Assembly: GCF_947502395.1 (NCBI RefSeq)
Contig: NZ_CANMZM010000003.1
Location: 372,001-436,000 of the forward strand
Length of the DNA stretch: 64,000 nucleotides
Source: an uncultured Erythrobacter sp.
GTDB lineage: Bacteria > Pseudomonadota > Alphaproteobacteria > Sphingomonadales > Sphingomonadaceae
Reading direction: 5' to 3'
This document shows, piece by piece, positions 50,967-59,333 of the stretch; within the stretch, counting starts at the first letter, position 1, and each line of letters starts with the position of its first letter. The notes under the pieces are model-generated. The model had not been told where the DNA came from. It searched no databases and saw nothing but the letters and a program-made list of their open reading frames with translations. The position numbers and the translations under genes are program-made.

Positions 50967-51839
50967 TTAGAGAGGGGCAAGCGCTACTTCGTGTTGGTTG
51001 GCCTTGGCCGCTCCCCCAAGCTCGAAAATGCTGGCACGCTTGCCAGACGGGGCGAAGGCACTTGTGCGCGCAGAAGCCGTCTCACCGGCGCCCAGCATGA
51101 GATACCCATCACCCGCGAGCGCACTTGCGAGGCGGTTAAAGATAAGGGAGCGCGTCTCGGCATCGAAATAGAGCAACACATTGCGACACAAGATGAGATC
51201 AAACTTGCCGCGGCGTGGCGGCGGGGTCAGGAGGTTATGCTGTTCAAACCTACTGAATCGTTTGACATTGTCGCGAAGCTGCCAACCATCGGGTGCCTCA
51301 TCGAAATGACACAGCATTTCGGTGACCCCCAAACCACGTTGGACTTCGAACTGGCTGTACAGTCCATTTTTCGCCGTACGGATCGCCTTTTTCGAGATAT
51401 CGGTCCCGAGAATTTCAATGCTCCATCCTGCCCACAGGTCCTTTTGTTCATCGAACAGCATTGCGAGGCTATGGGCTTCTTGACCTGTTGAGCATCCGGC
51501 ACACCAAATCGAAAGTCGGCGCAAGCGCGCGCGACGTTCGCGCAGGATTGGCAGGATTTCTTGTGGGATTTGATCGAACGTGGGCTTGTCGCGAAAGAAG
51601 TAAGTTTCGTTGTTGAGCAGTGCTTCGACCACCTCATTCGCCAAATTGCCCGGTTGCGATGGATCCGATGAAGCATCGAGTAAGCACACAAGCTGATCGA
51701 TATTGCTGATCCCGTGCTCGCGAAACACGCCAGACAAGGCCGAGGTGAGGCGCCACTTGCGATTGTCGGTTAGCTGTTGCCCAGTGCGAGCTGCCAAGAG
51801 CTCTGCGATAATCTGGTATGAGGCTTCACTGAATTCCAT
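50967..51839 (-). CDS. cheR: CheR, chemotaxis protein methyltransferase
   Basis: CheR methylates glutamates of chemoreceptors with S-adenosylmethionine. The 290-residue protein has an N-terminal helical domain, then the SAM-binding IWCAGCSTGQEAHSLAML, ILGTDISKKAIRTAKNGLYS, and FDLILCRNVLLYFDAETRS. The last of these is the conserved CRNVLIYF motif. It is near the end of the che operon, 18 bp downstream of cheB. Confidence 0.94.
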   Translation of the reverse strand: MEFSEASYQIIAELLAARTGQQLTDNRKWRLTSALSGVFREHGISNIDQLVCLLDASSDPSQPGNLANEVVEALLNNETYFFRDKPTFDQIPQEILPILRERRARLRRLSIWCAGCSTGQEAHSLAMLFDEQKDLWAGWSIEILGTDISKKAIRTAKNGLYSQFEVQRGLGVTEMLCHFDEAPDGWQLRDNVKRFSRFEQHNLLTPPPRRGKFDLILCRNVLLYFDAETRSLIFNRLASALAGDGYLMLGAGETASARTSAFAPSGKRASIFELGGAAKANQHEVALAPL

Positions 51840-51857
51840 ATGACATGTGCGCCGCGG

Positions 51858-53009
51858 TCAGCCGGCAACACTCCTTGCATCAGCATATTGGTTCATGATC
51901 GACTGACCCAGTTTTTCGGGTGGAGCGATCATGCTTGCCAATCCGCCTTTGGCGACAGCACCCGGCATTCCCCAAACAGCACAAGTCTTAGCATCTTGGG
52001 CCCACACAGCCCCGCCTGATTCGACCAATTCTTCAGCGCCCTCAAAGCCATCACGGCCCATCCCCGACAGGAGAATAGCTAGCACGCGGCCATCGCATGA
52101 CTTGGCAAGGCTTCTAAGCATTGGATCAACCGAGGGGAGACAACCGCTCGAAGTCGGTTCGGACGAAGTGCGCACCACTAATCTGCCTGCAATTCGCCTT
52201 ACGCACATGTGGCCGTGACCAGCTGCGATTGCGATTTCGCCCCTCCGAATTTCTATCCCGTCTTCGGCGATCTTGGTGGGGCGACCGCTTGCAACCTCAA
52301 TTTGCCTTGCGAAGACCGGGATGAAATTGCTCGGCAGGTGCTGGGTGATCAGAATTGGCAAAGAGCATTGTGACGAGAGTTCGCGCAGCATCAGATTGAG
52401 CGCGTGTATACCTCCAGTGGATGCTCCAATTGCGATTACATCGGGTCGCTTTGTAGGTCGGTCATTGAGGGGCGCGTGAAACTCAGCGGGCTGATCTTTT
52501 GTGGTTTCCGCCTCAGCGACTTTGTGATCAGATTGAGTTGAGCCATCAGAAAGCTTGGGTGCACGACCCAGAGCCTTGATCTTGCCTAGCAGCTGACTTC
52601 GATACTCTTCTGTAAAGCCACCCGGACGCGGTTTTTGAAGCGTGTCCGCTGCACCGCCAGAAAGCGCCTTGATTGTCGCTTCTGCACCATCTTCGGTTAG
52701 AGATGAGACAACCAGAATTTGCGTTCCTGGTGACGCGTCGAGGAGTGCTGGCAAGGCGTCGAGCCCTCCCATTCCCGGCATTTCCAGATCGAGCAGGACC
52801 ACATCAGCCGGCTCATCCTTAATTTGGGCAATTGCGCGCTCACCACTGCTCGCAGTTCCGGCGATTTCCATGGAGGTTTCGCTTTCCACCATGCGCCGAA
52901 AGATCGTGCGCACTGTAAGAGAGTCGTCCACGATCATCACCCGGATACGGGGTTTCAGCAGGGTACGTGCACGGCCCTTTCTGAATGGAGAGCTGGCAGG
53001 GGCATTCAT
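51858..53009 (-). CDS. cheB: CheB, receptor methylesterase/response regulator
   Basis: The 383-residue protein joins a receiver domain to a methylesterase domain. The receiver has VMIVDDSLTVRTIFRR, with the phosphoacceptor Asp74 in VLLDLEMPGMGG. The methylesterase has the catalytic Ser in AIGASTGGIHALN, His in LITQHLPSNFIP and Asp in LLSGMGRDGFEGA. The linker of about 60 residues is long and acidic. ATG 53009 overlaps the cheY stop (ATGA). Confidence 0.94.
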   Translation of the reverse strand: MNAPASSPFRKGRARTLLKPRIRVMIVDDSLTVRTIFRRMVESETSMEIAGTASSGERAIAQIKDEPADVVLLDLEMPGMGGLDALPALLDASPGTQILVVSSLTEDGAEATIKALSGGAADTLQKPRPGGFTEEYRSQLLGKIKALGRAPKLSDGSTQSDHKVAEAETTKDQPAEFHAPLNDRPTKRPDVIAIGASTGGIHALNLMLRELSSQCSLPILITQHLPSNFIPVFARQIEVASGRPTKIAEDGIEIRRGEIAIAAGHGHMCVRRIAGRLVVRTSSEPTSSGCLPSVDPMLRSLAKSCDGRVLAILLSGMGRDGFEGAEELVESGGAVWAQDAKTCAVWGMPGAVAKGGLASMIAPPEKLGQSIMNQYADARSVAG

Positions 53010-53371
53010 GGGAAGCCTACAAGCTGGAGCTTGATCTGAAGTGTTTCGTGGTCAAACGGCTTCATCACATATTCGTCCGCGCCAGCGCTAATTGCTTCGC
53101 GAATGTGAGAAACATCGTTTTCGGTGGTGCAGAATACGACCTTGGGCTTATCGCCGCCGGGACTTTTGCGAAGGTGGCTGATAAATTCAATGCCAGTCAT
53201 GACTGGCATGTTCCAATCCAGCAGGATAACATCTGGCATCGCCGTATCGCAGGCTTCCAGACCCAATTTGCCGTTCTCGGCCTCCTCCACGGCGAAACCC
53301 AGAGTTTCAAGGATGTGCCTCGAAACTTTTCGGATCACTTTGGAATCATCCACGACCAGACAGGTTTTCAT
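53006..53371 (-). CDS. cheY: CheY, chemotaxis response regulator
   Basis: The single receiver domain of 121 residues has the acidic pair in CLVVDDSKVIRKVSRHI, the phosphoacceptor Asp52 in VILLDWNMPVMTG, the Thr in VVFCTTENDVSHIREA and the Lys in YVMKPFDHETLQIKL. It would relay phosphate from CheA to the flagellar switch. It sits 57 bp after cheW and overlaps cheB. Confidence 0.93.
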   Translation of the reverse strand: MKTCLVVDDSKVIRKVSRHILETLGFAVEEAENGKLGLEACDTAMPDVILLDWNMPVMTGIEFISHLRKSPGGDKPKVVFCTTENDVSHIREAISAGADEYVMKPFDHETLQIKLQLVGFP

Positions 53372-53428
53372 TATTATAGTCCCCGACTCTTAAGGCGATA
53401 GAGTTAATGTTAGAAGGTAAGGATTGCC

Positions 53429-53872
53429 TTAAGCGGCTTCCCCCAAAGCCGTTTCACCTTCGATTAGCGAACCAAGGTCGAGCAAGAGCGTCGGCCCTAC
53501 ATGTGTCTCAACCAGACCCTTTGAAACATTGGCCCATTGCGCGCCAAATCCTCCGGGAATGCTGCCCGGCTCGCTCACAGCGGTGCCAATGTCCTCAATT
53601 GCATCGACCCGAAGCGCGTAGGCATCGCCCTGATGGCTTGCGACGATTGCGCGGTGGTCGAGTGGAAACTCGCTTTCGGTAAACCCGATGGCTGTTCGAC
53701 AGTCCAACACTGTCAGTGCCTGACTGCGCATGGCGGTGAGCCCCTTAATGAAGTCCGGAGTGCGCGGTATTGGGGTAATCGTCCCGATCTCAATAACTGA
53801 TTGGACATCAGGTGCAGGGAATGCACAACGGCGCCCTGCGATCAGTGCCATGACCAAGAGTGAGTTCTTCAT
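53429..53872 (-). CDS. cheW: CheW coupling protein
   Basis: The 147-residue CheW-like fold starts with SLLVMALIAGRRCAFPAPDV and continues SVIEIGTITPIPRTPDFIKG, LTAMRSQALTVLDCRTAIGF and AYALRVDAIEDIGTAVSEPG. CheW couples CheA to chemoreceptors. ATG 53872 overlaps the cheA stop by four bases. No receptor gene lies in the window. Confidence 0.88.
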   Translation of the reverse strand: MKNSLLVMALIAGRRCAFPAPDVQSVIEIGTITPIPRTPDFIKGLTAMRSQALTVLDCRTAIGFTESEFPLDHRAIVASHQGDAYALRVDAIEDIGTAVSEPGSIPGGFGAQWANVSKGLVETHVGPTLLLDLGSLIEGETALGEAA

Positions 53873-56262
53873 GCTTGACCTCCTGTATGGCGGACCTGTC
53901 TTAGGGCTTTGACCAGCCCGTCGCGATCGTATCGATAGATGGTGGGCGAGCCTTCCACGGCTTCGGGCGCATCGCGCAGCCGGACCACAGGAGCCGGAAA
54001 ACTGGTGTCGAGCGCAGCTGCAGCTTCGTATTCATCATCGAACCAGATCGTGACGTCTTCGACCGCATCCGGCGCAGAGACGATGTCATAGCCTGCGGAA
54101 CTGACCAGCGGCGCGAGGATTGTGCGCGCCCACTCGCCTTCGGGCAGCCGACAAAGTGGTTTGTCAGTCGCCTCCGGTGTCTCGCCATAGCGGGCGAACA
54201 GTTCGTGACCATCAATGAGACTCACAGTTTTGCCGTCCACCAAGGTAACGGCCTCAATCATATCCTCATCGCCAATCGGCCTTAGCGGGTTCGACAGCAC
54301 AACTGCTTCTTCGACTTCGCGAACGGCGTGAAGCAACTGACCAGATCCATCGCTAAGCCGAAGGAGGCGAAGTTTTTCGGTTTCAATTGGCTCATTGGGA
54401 AGTCCAACGAGTGGAAGAATGGCGCTGTCGATCACTGCGCGTGGGTGAGATCCCGAACAATCGACGGCAGTGGTTTGGATCGTTTCGATGCGTTGGACAA
54501 GCTCCAGGCGAATGGCACAGCGACGGCCGGAGAAGTCAGTGAACAACATGGCGCGACTAATGCTTGCCGCTTCAGTTTGGCCCGCTTGAAATTCATCATG
54601 TATGACCCGGCTGCTCAGGTCTGAGGCAAGGTTATTCTCTGCGGCAATGCTTGTCACATCGAGCAACAGAACGGGCTGACCATCATCAAGCAGGGTGGAG
54701 CCGGCATATATTCCTGCCTTCATTACAGCAGGAGCGAGCGGCTTGACCACGATGTCGCCATGCGAATGGATTGCTTCGACTGCGAGCGCGAAAAGATCTC
54801 CATTGGCAAGCCGCAGCATCACCATTGTGAATTCATCTTCTGCAAACTCACTCCGCGGCAGATCGAGTGCATCGCTGAGCACAAGGCATGGCACGCGATT
54901 GTCTCTAAACGTGACAAGCGCTGTTTCACCAACCTGAGTGAAATCAAGCGCCTTTGAAGAAGCGTGGATGATCTCTTCGATATAGCTTTGCGGGATAGCG
55001 AAGCGCTGATCGCCTGTTTCAACAGTCAGGGCGGCAATGATGCTGAGGGTCAGGGGGATTTGCAGAGTGAACTGTGACGCCACTCCTTCGGTCGATGATA
55101 CCGAAATCGTGCCTCCAACGCGCTCCAGATTCTGACGCACAACGTCAAGCCCGACACCGCGGCCGGATACATTGCTGACCTCTTCCGCGGTCGAAAAGCC
55201 AGGCTGAAAGATCAATTGAAGGACCTGGTCGCGGCCCATTTCTGCGCGCTCAGCTTCGGAGATCATGCCCAGTGCAACCGCTTTATCGGCAACCTTGGAT
55301 TCGGTGAGGCCGGCTCCATCATCGCTCACCACTATCGAGATCATATTGCCCGATTGGCGCGCTGTGATCGAGAGGAAGCCGATCTCACGCTTGCCGAGCG
55401 CTAGGCGATCTGACGGCTTCTCAATACCGTGATCGATCGAATTGCGAATGATGTGGGTGAGCGGATCGCGGATCATCTCGATCATCTCGCGGTCGAGCTC
55501 CACATCACCGCCTTCAACATCGATCATGACCTGCTTGCCAAGCTCATGCGAGAGGTCACGCACCAGTCTTGGGAAGGCGCTGAAAAGGGTCCCGATACGT
55601 TGCATCCGCATACGTGTGATCGCATCGCGCACATCGTTGAGAATGGTCGTGAGCCGCTCGAAAGGCCCATCGATGGTTGGCTGAGTGCCCGCTTGACGCA
55701 ATCTGTGCGCCAGATCGTTGCGGGCCAGGACCATGTCGGAAACGCCGCTCATTACCCGGTCTAGCAGATCGACAGGCAACCGGATGGAGCGCTGCACAGC
55801 TGTGGGCTGTGAGCTTTGAGCGGGCGCGTTTTGGTCTGAGGCGGTGTCGTTGCTTGAGTGTCCGTGGGTCACTGCCGCATCCAGTGCATCGATCTCGCCA
55901 GCCTCAAGCGCTGCGATCAATTCTTCATCGCCGCCTTCGGGAAATTCCTCTCCCGCTTCGATCACATCAACCATGACGATGATCCGGTCGATAACCGCAA
56001 GCACTGCGGTGACGAGTTGTCTGTCAGGTTCGCGTCGTCCTGCCCGGCAATCGGCCAGCGCGTCTTCGGCAGCGTGGCTGAGCTTGGCGAGGCGAGGAAA
56101 GTCGAAGAAACCGCAATTGCCCTTTACCGTGTGGACAAAGCGGAAGATGCTGTCGAGGCGCGCAGTGTCGGCTGGATTGGCTTCCCAGGCGACAATCTCG
56201 CCTGAACTTGCCTCCAGCATCTCGCGTGTTTCTGCGACGAAGTCCGCCAGCAAGTCGTCCAT
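53869..56262 (-). CDS. cheA: CheA histidine kinase with extra C-terminal CheW-like and receiver-like domains
   Basis: The kinase has 797 residues. The P1 Hpt domain has the phosphorylated H44 in FRFVHTVKGNCGFFDF. After a linker comes the dimerisation helix pair (LLDRVMSGVSDMVLARNDLA). The ATPase domain has the N-box THIIRNSIDHGIEKP, SDDGAGLTESKVAD and GRGVGLDVVRQNLERVGGT. A CheW domain spans about residues 390-530. A second CheW-like block (FTDFSGRRCAIRLELVQRI) spans about 570-690. The last about 90 residues look like a degenerate receiver (ILAPLVSSAGYDIVSAPDA). It is the first gene of the operon and transfers phosphate to CheY and CheB. Confidence 0.92.
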   Translation of the reverse strand: MDDLLADFVAETREMLEASSGEIVAWEANPADTARLDSIFRFVHTVKGNCGFFDFPRLAKLSHAAEDALADCRAGRREPDRQLVTAVLAVIDRIIVMVDVIEAGEEFPEGGDEELIAALEAGEIDALDAAVTHGHSSNDTASDQNAPAQSSQPTAVQRSIRLPVDLLDRVMSGVSDMVLARNDLAHRLRQAGTQPTIDGPFERLTTILNDVRDAITRMRMQRIGTLFSAFPRLVRDLSHELGKQVMIDVEGGDVELDREMIEMIRDPLTHIIRNSIDHGIEKPSDRLALGKREIGFLSITARQSGNMISIVVSDDGAGLTESKVADKAVALGMISEAERAEMGRDQVLQLIFQPGFSTAEEVSNVSGRGVGLDVVRQNLERVGGTISVSSTEGVASQFTLQIPLTLSIIAALTVETGDQRFAIPQSYIEEIIHASSKALDFTQVGETALVTFRDNRVPCLVLSDALDLPRSEFAEDEFTMVMLRLANGDLFALAVEAIHSHGDIVVKPLAPAVMKAGIYAGSTLLDDGQPVLLLDVTSIAAENNLASDLSSRVIHDEFQAGQTEAASISRAMLFTDFSGRRCAIRLELVQRIETIQTTAVDCSGSHPRAVIDSAILPLVGLPNEPIETEKLRLLRLSDGSGQLLHAVREVEEAVVLSNPLRPIGDEDMIEAVTLVDGKTVSLIDGHELFARYGETPEATDKPLCRLPEGEWARTILAPLVSSAGYDIVSAPDAVEDVTIWFDDEYEAAAALDTSFPAPVVRLRDAPEAVEGSPTIYRYDRDGLVKALRQVRHTGGQA

Positions 56263-56339
56263 TCTGCGCGTGCCCCTGTTGCCATTCCAGGCCGATTTAA
56301 CCTCAGCAGCGCTTATGAACGGGGATGGTTAACGAATGC

Positions 56340-57728
56340 CTACTTCGCCGTCTGTATGTCGGGGGCGTTGCGGGCAAGCAGCCAGTAAGCAAGCGCTGCT
56401 CCAGTCAGGCCGCCAAAGATATTGGCCGCAAGTTCGGCTGAGAACACTGCTGCGCTCCCCCAGTTGGGTAAAAGAAGCCAACCGAACGGCAGCATCACAA
56501 GGAACACGCGCGCTGCAGATTGACTCAGCGCGTAGGACGCTCTGTCGATCGAGTTCAATATGCCGTTGGCGACAATCAATATGCCAAAGCCCGCATAGCC
56601 CCAAGCGGCGATGTTGATGTACAGAACGAACTGCTCGATAATAGCGGGGTCATCCGTGAAGAACCCGGCAAACCAGTCGGCCATCGGCACGAAAAGTACC
56701 ACTAATCCAAGGCCCCAGACCAAGCAAAATCCGAAGGCATAGAGCGCCGCCTGGCGGGATCTGCCATACTCCCTTGCGCCCCAATTCTGCCCGACGATCG
56801 CACCGATTGACCCGGATAGGGCGAGCAGAGGAACCGTCGCGAGGCCTTGCAAACGCCCTGCTGCGCCAAAGGCAGCCACCGCTGCCTCGCCCTGTGTCGC
56901 GATCACCGCAGTGAGGACGGACAAGCCAATAGGATTGATCGAATTTGAGAATGACGCGGGGCCTGCCACCCGCAGGATCGCAACCGCCGGATCAATCCAG
57001 CTGCCCTCGCGAATGAGCGCAAGATTGACCGGCAGATCTGTCTGGCGCAACAGCACAAAGGCGAGAACCGCACCAATCGTGTAGCCAATGATTGTTGCAT
57101 AGGCTGCGCCGACAATCCCAAAGCCTTCAAAACCAAATGCCCCGGTGATCAGAATAGGGTCGAGCACCCAGTTCGCCGCAGCGTAGGTGATCGAGATGTA
57201 GCTCGTCTTCTTTGCTTCCCCTTGACCGCGCAGCACGCCGTTGAAGCCCATAATGGCCAGCACTAGCGGAAAGCCAAGCGCGTAAGGCTGCATGTAGTCC
57301 AGAATGAGCCCGCGCAAATGTGCCGGCGCATTCATCAATATGAAGAGCGGCTCAATCGAAACATAGAGCAGCCCGCCAATCACGACGCCAACCATAACGG
57401 CGAACACCAGCCCGAAATTTGCTCTCCGGGCACAGCGCTCGGCATCGCCTTCGCCAAGTGCGCGGGCAACGACCGAATTGATCCCGACCATTACCCCCAC
57501 GCCAATCGAAGCAAGCGCAACGGTGACCGGGAAGATAAACGCGATCGCAGCCAAGGCCTCTGATCCGAGCTGGCCGATAAAATAGGCGTCGACGAGACCG
57601 ATCGACATCACAGCTGTGACACCCACGATGGCGGGAAGTGTCTGTCCTACCAGATGGCCAATGACACTGCCTTTGGTCAGCTTTGCGGATATGTGTGCAG
57701 GCGGGGCAGCGGGGGATTTGCTCATCAA
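56340..57728 (-). CDS. MATE-family efflux transporter
   Basis: The 462-residue inner-membrane protein has 12 helices in two homologous halves. It begins GSVIGHLVGQTLPAIVGVTA and shows IGLVDAYFIGQLGSEALAAI, MVGINSVVARALGEGDAERC and GAIVGQNWGAREYGRSRQAA. These are family motifs for Na+ or H+ coupled drug export. It lies 78 bp upstream of cheA and in the same direction, but the gap suggests an independent transcript for the che genes. The substrate is unknown. Confidence 0.9.
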   Translation of the reverse strand: MMSKSPAAPPAHISAKLTKGSVIGHLVGQTLPAIVGVTAVMSIGLVDAYFIGQLGSEALAAIAFIFPVTVALASIGVGVMVGINSVVARALGEGDAERCARRANFGLVFAVMVGVVIGGLLYVSIEPLFILMNAPAHLRGLILDYMQPYALGFPLVLAIMGFNGVLRGQGEAKKTSYISITYAAANWVLDPILITGAFGFEGFGIVGAAYATIIGYTIGAVLAFVLLRQTDLPVNLALIREGSWIDPAVAILRVAGPASFSNSINPIGLSVLTAVIATQGEAAVAAFGAAGRLQGLATVPLLALSGSIGAIVGQNWGAREYGRSRQAALYAFGFCLVWGLGLVVLFVPMADWFAGFFTDDPAIIEQFVLYINIAAWGYAGFGILIVANGILNSIDRASYALSQSAARVFLVMLPFGWLLLPNWGSAAVFSAELAANIFGGLTGAALAYWLLARNAPDIQTAK

Positions 57729-57894
57729 GCGGCGGGCTTATCCGCAGTCACCCTTTGGCGCAAAACAAATCCCCTTTTCCCATGCCAAGCAAAGCCTCTC
57801 ACATGAAACGCATGCCCCGATACATTCGCTTGAAGCGAAGGGCACATTAGTGCGATAAGGAGTGCAAACAGATTTGCGAGAAAGGGATAGTTCC

Positions 57895-58671
57895 ATGGCA
57901 ACCCAGTTGAAGCCTTCAGACAGCCTTGAAGGGCAAGTGAGTAAGGAAGAATGGCAAGCGCGCCTTGATCTGGCGGCATGTTACCGAATCTTCGATCACC
58001 TGGGTTGGGGCGAATCGATCTATAATCACATCTCACTGAAGGTGCCGGGTGAGGAGGGAACCTTCCTTATCAACCCATTCGGCCTTCTCTATGATGAAGT
58101 GACCGCTTCAAACCTCGTCAAGATCGATGTCGACGGCAATAATGTTGGCGGTTCACCTTACATGGTGAACAAGGCAGGTTTTACGCAGCACGCGCACTTT
58201 CACAAGCATCTGGGCGCGCGCGCCGATGCGATCTGCCATGTCCACACCACCGCAACCATGGCAGTATGCAGCCATAAAGAAGGCTTGCGCCCGATCAGCT
58301 TTTACGCCTGCAATTTCCAGGACCAAATCGGATATCACGACTTTGAGGGCGTGACCGTTCGCGCGGAAGAGGGCGACCGTCTGGTTCAGAACCTTGGCAA
58401 TCATACGATCCTTATGCTGCGCAACCATGGCCCAGTTGTGATGGATGGTAGCATTCAAGGCATGTTCCTGAAGATGTGGGCGCTTCAACGGGCTTGCGAA
58501 ATCCAGATCGCAACACTTTCCCAAGGTGAGCCCACTGTGGTTCCGCAAGAGGTGATCGACGTGCATCAGCGCGACCTTTCGGTCATGTCCAGCCAAGGCG
58601 GAGCAGGGGTCTTCGATTTCGAAGCGTGGAAGCGCAAGATCGACAAGATTGACGACAGCTGGCGCAACTAA
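57895..58671 (+). CDS. Class II aldolase/adducin-family protein
   Basis: The 258-residue zinc-dependent aldolase-type fold is as in fuculose-phosphate aldolase and adducin head domains. Motifs are LAACYRIFDHLGWGESIYNH, then INPFGLLYDEVTASNLVKID, and the metal-ligand HVHTTATMAVCSHKEGL. NHTILMLRNHGPVVMDGSI supplies further His ligands. I start at ATG 57895, seven bases after AAAGGGA. Members of this subgroup have varied or unknown substrates. It lies 26 bp before the [2Fe-2S] gene on the same strand. Confidence 0.88.
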   Translation: MATQLKPSDSLEGQVSKEEWQARLDLAACYRIFDHLGWGESIYNHISLKVPGEEGTFLINPFGLLYDEVTASNLVKIDVDGNNVGGSPYMVNKAGFTQHAHFHKHLGARADAICHVHTTATMAVCSHKEGLRPISFYACNFQDQIGYHDFEGVTVRAEEGDRLVQNLGNHTILMLRNHGPVVMDGSIQGMFLKMWALQRACEIQIATLSQGEPTVVPQEVIDVHQRDLSVMSSQGGAGVFDFEAWKRKIDKIDDSWRN

Positions 58672-58697
58672 GACTGAGTAAAAGATAGGCCGCGCCA

Positions 58698-59264
58698 ATG
58701 CCGCGTATGACGATAAATGGACGTCCGGTTGAGTTTGATCTCGATCCGGAAATGCCGCTGCTTTACGCGCTGCGCGAGGCGGCCAACCTTACCGGCACCA
58801 AGAATGGCGGCGGAGGTTCCACCTGTGAATGCGGCGCGTGCACTGTGCTCGTCGATGGTGCTGCTTTGCGCTCCTGCCGGATCACGTTAGCCGAGGCAGA
58901 GGGGCGCTTTGTCACAACGATCGAAGGGCTTTCGCGCGACCGCTCCCATCCGTTGCAACAGGCGATGGTAGCGGAGCAGGCAATCCAATGCGGGTTCTGT
59001 ACGCCAGGCATCGTTATGGCAGGAGCGGCGCTGCTTTCGCGCAATGCTGCGCCGACGAGTGCGGAGATCGAAGAGGCCATTCAGAATGATTGCCGCTGCG
59101 GGGTATATCCGCGGCTGGTGAGCGCGATTGAGCGCGCTGGTCGCGTGACCCAGCGGCGCGAAAGCATCAGCGCCGCACCTGCACCGGCGATTGATGCGGA
59201 GGATGCCGCTGCCGCTGTGCCGGCTCTGCGCGTCTTACCGACTTCCGATGAGCCTCAGGAATAA
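58698..59264 (+). CDS. [2Fe-2S]-binding subunit (xanthine dehydrogenase/isoquinoline 1-oxidoreductase alpha type)
   Basis: The 188-residue protein carries two [2Fe-2S] clusters. The N-terminal plant ferredoxin-type site is in STCECGACTVLVDGAALRSC. The second set of cysteines is in IQCGFCTPGIVMAGAALL and NDCRCGVYPRLVSAIERA. These subunits pass electrons from a molybdopterin large subunit, but no large subunit gene adjoins it. The last about 40 residues form an Ala/Pro-rich tail. It follows the aldolase-like gene by 26 bp and is followed by a strong hairpin terminator. Confidence 0.88.
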   Translation: MPRMTINGRPVEFDLDPEMPLLYALREAANLTGTKNGGGGSTCECGACTVLVDGAALRSCRITLAEAEGRFVTTIEGLSRDRSHPLQQAMVAEQAIQCGFCTPGIVMAGAALLSRNAAPTSAEIEEAIQNDCRCGVYPRLVSAIERAGRVTQRRESISAAPAPAIDAEDAAAAVPALRVLPTSDEPQE

Positions 59265-59267
59265 ACG

Positions 59268-59313
59268 AAGGCTCTCCCAATCGAGAGGTGATTGGTGGAG
59301 CCTTTGTCGTTTT
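59268..59313 (+). terminator. Rho-independent terminator after the [2Fe-2S] subunit gene
   Basis: A near-perfect 15-bp stem (59268-59282 with 59290-59304, two adjacent mismatches) around a 7-nt loop is followed by TGTCGTTTT. It begins 4 bp after the stop. On the other strand it is followed by CGTTTATT, so it may also end the convergent TonB receptor transcript. Confidence 0.7.
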
Positions 59314-59333
59314 CTCAAGTAAGTGAAGGGGCC

